Below are positions 1 to 5,088 of a stretch of DNA of 8,666 bases, one piece after another; position 1 is the stretch's first letter; every line of letters starts with the position of its first letter. Position numbers and translations under genes: made by a program. A model generated the notes under the pieces. The model was not told the origin of the DNA, made no database searches, and saw only the letters and a list, made by a program, of their open reading frames with translations. The DNA is from an uncultured Eubacteriales bacterium (lineage in GTDB: Bacteria; Bacillota; Clostridia; Oscillospirales; Oscillospiraceae), in contig URXW01000053.1 of the NCBI GenBank assembly GCA_900551995.1, positions 1 to 8,666 of the forward strand. The letters are read 5' to 3'.

Positions 1-265
1 CGGGTAACGCCCGCCGAAGGCGACTTCAGGAAAAGTGCAACAGAGATATACCGCCGCGCTTGCGCGGTAAGGGTGGAAAGGCGAGGTAAGAGCTCACCCG
101 ACGGCGTGTGAAAGCGTCCGTCGCTGTAAACTCTATCCGGAGCAACACCGGTATGGGAGCAATAGGCTTGCCCGGCCGCTCCCGAGGTGGCTGGAGCGCA
201 CCGGCGACGGTGCGCGTAGATAGATGGCTGTCAAAACAGAACCCGGCTTATAGGCATACTCGCAC
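1..265 (+). ncRNA. rnpB: RNase P RNA (type A), 5' end outside the window
   Basis: This is the catalytic RNA of ribonuclease P, which removes the 5' leader from pre-tRNAs. Conserved bacterial RNase P RNA blocks appear in the expected order: GGTAACGCC near the left edge, AGTGCAACAGAGA at 34-46, GGTAAGGGTGGAAAGGCGAG followed by GTAAGAGCTCACC, a TAAACTC..CCGGAGCAA block near 128-145, GATAGATGGCTGTC, and the nearly invariant ACAGAACCCGGCTTAT close to the 3' end (about 236-251). By comparison with the usual length of about 350-400 nt, roughly the first 100 nt, including P1-P3, lie outside the window. The architecture is type A rather than the Bacillus type B form. The exact mature 3' end is estimated. 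A terminator hairpin follows within a few bases. Confidence 0.96.
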
Positions 266-270
266 GATAT

Positions 271-302
271 GAAAGCCCCCACGCGAAGGCGTGGGGGCTT
301 TC
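271..302. terminator. Bidirectional intrinsic terminator of rnpB and the ABC transporter operon
   Basis: A perfect 14-bp GC-rich stem (271-284 with 289-302) closes a GAAG loop. On the plus strand it is followed by TCTTCC, ending rnpB. Because the stem begins and ends with GAAA/TTTC, the minus strand also reads a GC stem followed by CTTTC. The minus-strand ATPase stop codon lies only about 10 bases away. The two convergent units therefore appear to share this terminator. Its T-tract is moderate in both directions. Confidence 0.9.
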
Positions 303-312
303 TTCCCATCTG

Positions 313-1083
<771 letters not shown>

Positions 1084-1091
1084 TTGCGGCA

Positions 1092-1097
1092 CCTCCT
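1092..1097 (-). promoter_or_regulatory. Shine-Dalgarno site that fixes the ATPase start
   Basis: AGGAGG ends 8 bases before the ATG at 1083. The alternative GTG start (1092-1090) would share bases with this site, so it is unlikely to be used. The permease stop TAA (1099-1097) overlaps the first base of the site, coupling the two genes. Confidence 0.85.
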
Positions 1098-1753
1098 TAG
1101 CGGAAATAACTGAGCTTGCGCTCGGCGTAGTTGAACAGCAGCGTCAGAATGCCCACCAGAGCCAGATAGAACACCGCCGTGTAGAACAGCGGCCACGTGA
1201 TACCGGAGGACTTCATGTAGGACTCGCCGGTCATGATCAGCTCCATGATGGCGATGGTCTTGGCGAGGGAGGTGTCCTTCACCAGCGTGATGACCTCGTT
1301 GGACATGGGGGGCAGGATGCGCTTGACCATTTGCAGCAGCGTGATCTTAAAAAAGATCTGACCTTTCGTCATGCCCAGCACCTGTCCCGCCTCCTGCTGT
1401 CCCACGGGGACGCTCTCAATGCCGCCCCGGTAGATCACGGCGAAGTAGCAGGCGTAGTTGATGACGAAGGCGATGACGCACGCCGCCATACGGGGGTCGT
1501 TGAAGCTCGCCCAGATATTGTTGTTGAACCACTTGCCGGGACCGTAGAAGATGATGATAAGCTGGAGCATCAGCGGCGTGCCGCGGATGATCCAGACGAT
1601 CACGTTAAAAAGCCAGCTTACCGGCTTGCAGCGGCTGCGTAGGGCAAAGGAGATCAAAAGCCCCAGAGGCAGGGAGAACAGCAGCGTCAGAAAGAACAGC
1701 TTCAGCAGCTGTCCCATGCCGCCTAACAGGGAGAGGGTGACAGTCCAGAACAT
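1097..1753 (-). CDS. Polar amino acid ABC transporter, permease subunit (HisM/GlnP-like)
   Basis: This is a 218-residue integral membrane protein of the HisM-type permease family and would form the translocation path, probably as a homodimer because only one permease gene is present. Hydrophobic segments appear at roughly 8-38, 46-70, 89-108, 160-175 and 188-208. The family's EAA-type cytoplasmic loop, which docks on the ATPase, covers about 112-160 and includes EAGQVLGMTKGQIF (121-134) and a conserved NEVITLVKDTSL stretch (152-163). The upstream IIRGTPLMLQ motif (55-64) is also characteristic of amino acid permeases. The ATG follows AAGGAG with a 7-base gap. The gene lies 130 bases downstream of the binding-protein gene and directly abuts the ATPase gene. 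Confidence 0.94.
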   Translation of the reverse strand: MFWTVTLSLLGGMGQLLKLFFLTLLFSLPLGLLISFALRSRCKPVSWLFNVIVWIIRGTPLMLQLIIIFYGPGKWFNNNIWASFNDPRMAACVIAFVINYACYFAVIYRGGIESVPVGQQEAGQVLGMTKGQIFFKITLLQMVKRILPPMSNEVITLVKDTSLAKTIAIMELIMTGESYMKSSGITWPLFYTAVFYLALVGILTLLFNYAERKLSYFR

Positions 1754-1816
1754 GAAAAAACTCCTTCGTGGTTACTTCGCGGGGAGGGGAAAAGCTTTAC
1801 GAATATTCCGCCCAAA

Positions 1817-1843
1817 GGCAGAGGACGCTGTACGCCCTCTGCC
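1817..1843 (-). promoter_or_regulatory. Intercistronic hairpin between binding-protein and permease genes
   Basis: On the minus strand an 11-bp stem (one G-U pair) closes the 5-base loop TACAG and is followed by TTTGGGCGG. The T-tract is short, so this is a partial terminator or RNA-stabilising stem rather than a full stop. In many binding-protein ABC operons such a hairpin gives more binding protein than permease, and that is the inferred role here. The rest of the 130-base gap holds only the permease ribosome-binding site. Confidence 0.6.
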
Positions 1844-1883
1844 GTGGGTCAGTATCATATCACAAATCGGACGGTTTGGCAAC

Positions 1884-2696
1884 TCACTTGGTAATGACCA
1901 CCTGCGCGTTGTTGCAGTAAGCGTTGCTGCAAGTCATGGCGTTCATCACGGCGTCGGTCAATGTCATGCCGTTCCACACGCAGTCGATGGTCTTGCCGTC
2001 CAGCTCCTCGATCTTGGTATCCCAGTTGATGACCTGGAACTCGACCTCCACGCCCAGCTTCTCGGCGACCAGCTTCGCCATGTCCGCATCGAAGCCGATC
2101 CACTGCCCGTTGGCGTCCTGATAGTCCATAGGCTCAAACTCGGTGATACCGACGATCAGCTTGCCCTTGTCCTGGATGTACTTCACGTCGCTGTCGCTCT
2201 CGGAGGCGGTGTACTCACAGGGGGACTGCTCCACCAGAGACTCCTGCACACCGTAGGTGGCGGCGATCTCCTGCATCTTGCCGCTGGCGTAGGTCTCCGC
2301 CAGAACGCTGTTGATGAAGGACGCCAGATCGCTGCCCTTGCGGCAGCCAACGCCGTACAGCTCAGAGGTCAGCTTCTGATCCGTGACCTTCAGAGTGGGG
2401 TAGCTGGTGTTCTCGCCCACCATGGCACCAGCCATCAGCAGGTCGATGATCGCGGCGTCGGCGGTGCCGGCGTCCACCTCCATCAGAGCCTTTGCCTGGG
2501 TGTCCACGGACACGGTCTTGAAGCCCTTCTCGGCGGCGGCAGCCTCACCGGCGGAGCCGGCTTCCACTGCGTAGGTCAGCTCCTTGGTGTCGGAATTAGC
2601 GTCGTCCTTGGTGTCGTTGGTGTCGTTCTTCTGCCCGCAGGCTGCCAGACTCAGAGTCATGACCAACGCCAGCAGCATGGCAACAAATTTCTTCAT
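1884..2696 (-). CDS. Amino-acid-type substrate-binding lipoprotein, circularly permuted
   Basis: This 270-residue extracellular lipoprotein should capture the substrate for the permease and ATPase downstream. Residues 1-19 are a signal peptide (MKK, hydrophobic core) ending in the lipobox LAAC, with Cys20 as lipid anchor. Residues 21-38 are a polar Asn/Asp/Lys-rich linker. The order after that is unusual. Residues 39-157 match the normally second half of a type II (family 3) binding protein: VEAGSAGE (44-51), ALMEVDAGTADAAIID (70-85), ELYGVGCRKG (112-121), then the terminal helices. Residues 158-176 form a linker. Residues 177-270 match the normally first lobe: GKLIVGITEFEPMDY, WIGFDADMAKLVAEKLGVEV, WNGMTLTD, and AQVVITK at the hinge, where the protein stops. 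The start is supported by GGAGG 8 bases upstream. The ligand is unknown. The Arg that usually binds the ligand carboxylate appears replaced by Val250, while Asp85 is kept. There are six cysteines (20, 118, 160, 239, 256, 261). Confidence 0.92.
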   Translation of the reverse strand: MKKFVAMLLALVMTLSLAACGQKNDTNDTKDDANSDTKELTYAVEAGSAGEAAAAEKGFKTVSVDTQAKALMEVDAGTADAAIIDLLMAGAMVGENTSYPTLKVTDQKLTSELYGVGCRKGSDLASFINSVLAETYASGKMQEIAATYGVQESLVEQSPCEYTASESDSDVKYIQDKGKLIVGITEFEPMDYQDANGQWIGFDADMAKLVAEKLGVEVEFQVINWDTKIEELDGKTIDCVWNGMTLTDAVMNAMTCSNAYCNNAQVVITK

Positions 2697-2751
2697 GGGA
2701 TGTTCCTCCGTTTTCTGCGGCTCTGTCCGCCGCTTGATTTATTACGCTATC

Positions 2752-2780
2752 ATATTAGCACTTTAGCGCGATAGTGTAAA
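2752..2780 (-). promoter_or_regulatory. Sigma-A-type promoter of the ABC transporter operon
   Basis: On the minus strand TTTACA (2780-2775) and TAATAT (2757-2752) are separated by 17 bases. Transcription would start near 2745, giving a leader of about 50 bases before the binding-protein ATG at 2696. The leader contains a small GCGGC/GCCGC hairpin before the ribosome-binding site. Confidence 0.78.
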
Positions 2781-2799
2781 GAAGTAAAACGTCCGACAT

Positions 2800-2830
2800 T
2801 TGCACAAATTTTTCATCCGGATTTGTGCAA
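2800..2830. repeat. 10-bp perfect inverted repeat in the divergent control region
   Basis: TTGCACAAAT (2800-2809) and ATTTGTGCAA (2821-2830) are exact reverse complements separated by 11 bases, putting the half-site centres 21 bp apart, about two helical turns. The repeat lies about 20 bp upstream of the transporter -35 and about 57 bp upstream of the murD -35. It is not followed by a T-run on either strand. A regulator-binding site is the simplest reading. The nearer, transporter promoter is the more likely target. Confidence 0.6.
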
Positions 2831-2887
2831 TATGACAGCTGTGCTCCGCCACAGAGGATTTTCCGGGTTTCCGGAGGAAAAAGCTAA

Positions 2888-2915
2888 TTGAAAATCCCGC
2901 CGATTGCGGTATAAT
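2888..2915 (+). promoter_or_regulatory. Sigma-A-type promoter of murD-yunB-ligA
   Basis: TTGAAA (2888-2893) and a perfect TATAAT (2910-2915) are separated by 16 bases in an AT-rich patch. Transcription would start near 2922, about 32 bases before the murD ATG. It is the only good promoter seen ahead of the three-gene run. Confidence 0.8.
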
Positions 2916-2937
2916 ATATAGATTAAATAAAAGCTTT

Positions 2938-2947
2938 GGGGAGGGAG
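2938..2947 (+). promoter_or_regulatory. Shine-Dalgarno site that fixes the murD start
   Basis: GGGGAGGGAG places its GGAGG core (2940-2944) 9 bases before the ATG at 2954. An in-frame TTG at 2936 lies upstream of this site and would translate through it, so it is rejected as the start. Confidence 0.8.
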
Positions 2948-2953
2948 ACACCT

Positions 2954-4339
2954 ATGACCCTGCGGGAATATGTGGACTCTATTAGAAATAAGCGTGTGGC
3001 AGTCATTGGCATCGGTGTCAGCAACACGCCGCTGCTGGATATGCTGCTGGCGGAGGGGATCCGTGTCACCGCCTGCGACAAGCGCACGCGGGAGCAGATG
3101 GGGCAGCAGGCGGAGGAGCTGGAACGCCGGGGCTGTACGCTGCACTTGGGTGAGGACTACCTCAAGGGGCTGGATGCGGACGTGATCTTCCGCACCCCCG
3201 GTCTGCGCCCGGACGTACCGGAGATCGCCGCGTGCGTGGCGCACGGCGCGGACTTGACCAGCGAGATGGAGGTTTTCTTCCGGGTCTGCCCGTGCCCCAT
3301 CATCGCCGTGACCGGCTCCGACGGCAAGACGACCACCACCACCATCATCGCCGAGCTGCTGAAAAGTGCCGGCAAGCGCGTGTGGGTGGGCGGCAACATC
3401 GGGCATCCGCTGCTGTGCGAGGCGGACGGTATGCTGCAAACGGACTACGCGGTGCTGGAGTTGTCCAGCTTCCAGCTGATGACCATGACCCGCAGTCCCC
3501 ATATCGCCGTGGTGACGAATCTGGCACCCAACCATCTGGATATGCACCGGGACATGGCGGAGTACGTGGCCGCCAAAGAAAACATCTTCCGCCACCAAAG
3601 CCGCGGCGATATTGCCATCTTCAACGGCGACAACGCCATTACGGCGGAGCAGTCCGCCCGTGCGCCGGGCAGAGCGCGGACGTTCAGCCGCCGAGGCGAG
3701 GCGGCGGACGGCGTATTTCTGCGGGGAGAGGACATCGTCTGCCGCAGCGGCGGACAGGAGCGGGTCATTATGACCACCGGCGACATCAAGATCCCCGGTG
3801 TTCATAACGTGGAGAACTACATGGCGGCGATTGCCGCCGTGGACGGGCTTGTGCCGGACGAGGTCATTCGCAGCTTCGCCCGCAGCTTCGGCGGTGTGGA
3901 GCACCGCATCGAGCTGGTGCGGACGTACCGGGGCGTGCGGTATTACAACGATTCCATCGCGTCCAGCCCCTCCCGCACGATCGCGGGACTGCGATCCTTT
4001 AAGGAAAAGGTCATCCTCATCGCCGGGGGCTACGACAAGCACATTCCCTTCGATGTGCTGGGGCCGGAGGTGGTGGCGCACGTGAAGCTGCTGGTGCTGT
4101 GCGGTGCCACGGCGGATAAGATCCGTGCCTCGGTGGAGAACGCACCGGGGTACGCGCCGGGTAAGCCGGAGATCCTCGACGTGACGCCCTTTACCGCCGC
4201 TGTGGAGACCGCCCGTGACCGGGCACAGCCGGGGGACGTGGTGACGCTGTCGCCCGCCTGCGCCGCCTTCGACCAGTTCAAGAACTTCGCCGAGCGGGGG
4301 AGATTTTTCAAGAGCATCGTCAACGGCTGGCAGGAATGA
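2954..4339 (+). CDS. murD: UDP-N-acetylmuramoyl-L-alanine:D-glutamate ligase MurD
   Basis: MurD adds D-glutamate to UDP-MurNAc-L-Ala using ATP, the second amino acid step of cytoplasmic peptidoglycan precursor synthesis. The protein has 461 residues, near the usual 450. Domain 1 is a Rossmann-like fold with VIGIGVSN (17-24). The central ATPase domain has the P-loop TGSDGKT (120-126), ELSSFQL (169-175), NLAPNHLDMH (189-198) and the expected carbamylated lysine Lys208 in AAKENIF. The C-terminal Mur ligase domain has HNVENY (284-289), EHRIE (316-320), GGYDKHIP (358-365) and SPACAAFDQFKNFAERG (433-449), where Ser433 and Phe442 align with D-Glu-binding residues of E. coli MurD. The usual DSKATN motif reads DSIASS here (333-338), so the lysine corresponding to E. 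coli Lys319 is Ile335. This looks like a clostridial variant rather than damage, since all else is intact. yunB begins 43 bases downstream. Confidence 0.95.
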   Translation: MTLREYVDSIRNKRVAVIGIGVSNTPLLDMLLAEGIRVTACDKRTREQMGQQAEELERRGCTLHLGEDYLKGLDADVIFRTPGLRPDVPEIAACVAHGADLTSEMEVFFRVCPCPIIAVTGSDGKTTTTTIIAELLKSAGKRVWVGGNIGHPLLCEADGMLQTDYAVLELSSFQLMTMTRSPHIAVVTNLAPNHLDMHRDMAEYVAAKENIFRHQSRGDIAIFNGDNAITAEQSARAPGRARTFSRRGEAADGVFLRGEDIVCRSGGQERVIMTTGDIKIPGVHNVENYMAAIAAVDGLVPDEVIRSFARSFGGVEHRIELVRTYRGVRYYNDSIASSPSRTIAGLRSFKEKVILIAGGYDKHIPFDVLGPEVVAHVKLLVLCGATADKIRASVENAPGYAPGKPEILDVTPFTAAVETARDRAQPGDVVTLSPACAAFDQFKNFAERGRFFKSIVNGWQE

Positions 4340-4363
4340 GGAAAAGCCGTGGCGTCATACACT
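4334..4363 (+). promoter_or_regulatory. Possible sigma-E promoter for yunB
   Basis: CATACACT (4356-4363) matches every position of the sigma-E -10 consensus known from Bacillus (CATACA-H-T). A GAAT core (4334-4337), the start of a weak -35, lies at acceptable spacing, with 15 bases between the 7-base -35 box and the -10. yunB is a sigma-E-controlled sporulation gene in B. subtilis, which makes the match more credible. The predicted start of transcription is near 4370. The -35 overlaps the end of murD and is only a partial match. Confidence 0.5.
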
Positions 4364-4380
4364 CCCGTAAGGGGGTGACG
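4353..4380 (+). promoter_or_regulatory. Hairpin that pairs with the yunB ribosome-binding site
   Basis: CACTCCC (4360-4366) pairs over 7 bp with GGGGGTG (4371-4377), including one G-U pair, around a GUAA loop, a stable GNRA tetraloop. In an alternative fold CGTCA (4353-4357) pairs with TGACG (4376-4380) and extends the stem with a 4-base bulge. Either way the G-rich Shine-Dalgarno upstream of the yunB ATG (4383) is fully base-paired in RNA read through from murD. Confidence 0.6.
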
Positions 4381-4382
4381 GT

Positions 4383-5078
4383 ATGGGACGGCTGCGGTAC
4401 ATTCGGCTGACGAAGCGGCAGCGTGTGCGGATCTGGACGGTGATGGTGCTGCTGACCGTCATTTCGCTGGTGACTGCCGTGCTGCTGCACCTGCGGCCGC
4501 TGCTGGTGAATCTGGCGACTGCCCGCTGCTCCAACACCGTGCACCGCATTGTGGTCGCCGCCGTGAATGACGCGGTGGAGAACGGCTGGATGGAGTACGG
4601 CAAGTTGGTTCGCTTCGACAAGGACAGCGACGGGCACGTGACGGCGTTGCAGAGCAACATGGCGGAGTTCAACCGCCTGCAAACGGCGGTGGCGGACGAT
4701 GTGCTGGAGCGGCTGGCACAGGTGTCCGTCAGCGACCTGACGGTGCCGCTGGGCACGCTGACCGGCTCGCCGCTGCTGGCGGGTCGGGGGCCAAGGCTGA
4801 CGGTGAAGATGGAGACGCTGGGCACCGCCACGGCGTCCTTCCGGGACAGGTTCACCTCGGCGGGCATCAACCAGACAAAGCATCAGATCCTGCTGGATGT
4901 GGAGGTATACGTCAGCATCCTGCTGCCGGGGATCACCACCCACACAACGGTGAGCAATGAGATCACCGTGGCGGAGACGGTCATCGTGGGCGGTGTGCCC
5001 CAGACGTACACCTATTTTAGCACCACGGAGGATAAGATCGAGGACTACGCCGACGAGTACATTATGAACAACGGATGA
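4383..5078 (+). CDS. yunB: Sporulation protein YunB
   Basis: This 231-residue protein is a YunB family member. In B. subtilis YunB is made in the mother cell under sigma-E and is needed for efficient sporulation; its biochemical role is not established. Residues 1-16 are basic, and 17-36 form one transmembrane segment (IWTVMVLLTVISLVTAVLL), so most of the protein should lie outside the cytoplasm or between the spore membranes. Family-like features follow: LATARCSNTVHRIVVAAVNDAV (44-65), DLTVPLGTLTGSPLLAGRGP (118-137), GINQTKHQILLDVEVYVSI (161-179) and TTVSNEITVAETVIVGGVPQ (188-207). The ATG follows AAGGGGGTG, which is in a hairpin. The protein ends 10 bases before ligA, whose ribosome-binding site overlaps the yunB stop codon. 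Its presence argues for a spore-forming organism. Confidence 0.9.
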   Translation: MGRLRYIRLTKRQRVRIWTVMVLLTVISLVTAVLLHLRPLLVNLATARCSNTVHRIVVAAVNDAVENGWMEYGKLVRFDKDSDGHVTALQSNMAEFNRLQTAVADDVLERLAQVSVSDLTVPLGTLTGSPLLAGRGPRLTVKMETLGTATASFRDRFTSAGINQTKHQILLDVEVYVSILLPGITTHTTVSNEITVAETVIVGGVPQTYTYFSTTEDKIEDYADEYIMNNG

Positions 5079-5088
5079 GGGCTGAACT

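Noticed and set aside
1884..2696. Binding protein as a truncated or frameshifted pseudogene
   Set aside because: Both lobes are represented once each, in frame, with a signal peptide and a clean stop. The order is swapped but nothing major is missing.
1551..2774. A 407-codon plus-strand open frame across the permease and binding-protein genes
   Set aside because: It is antisense to two well-supported genes, has no good ribosome-binding site and no recognisable domain.
2859..2878. TTTTCCGG-GTTT-CCGGAGGA hairpin just upstream of the murD -35
   Set aside because: It relies on two G-U pairs, has no T-tail and lies in DNA not expected to be transcribed from either promoter; probably chance.
2936..2953. 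TTG start at 2936 for murD
   Set aside because: It would translate through the strong ribosome-binding site GGGGAGGGAG; the ATG at 2954 is properly placed.
2813..4081. A 422-codon minus-strand open frame across murD
   Set aside because: It is antisense to MurD, whose motifs are intact, and it covers the murD promoter region. Its composition is repetitive His/Arg/Gly, typical of a shadow frame.
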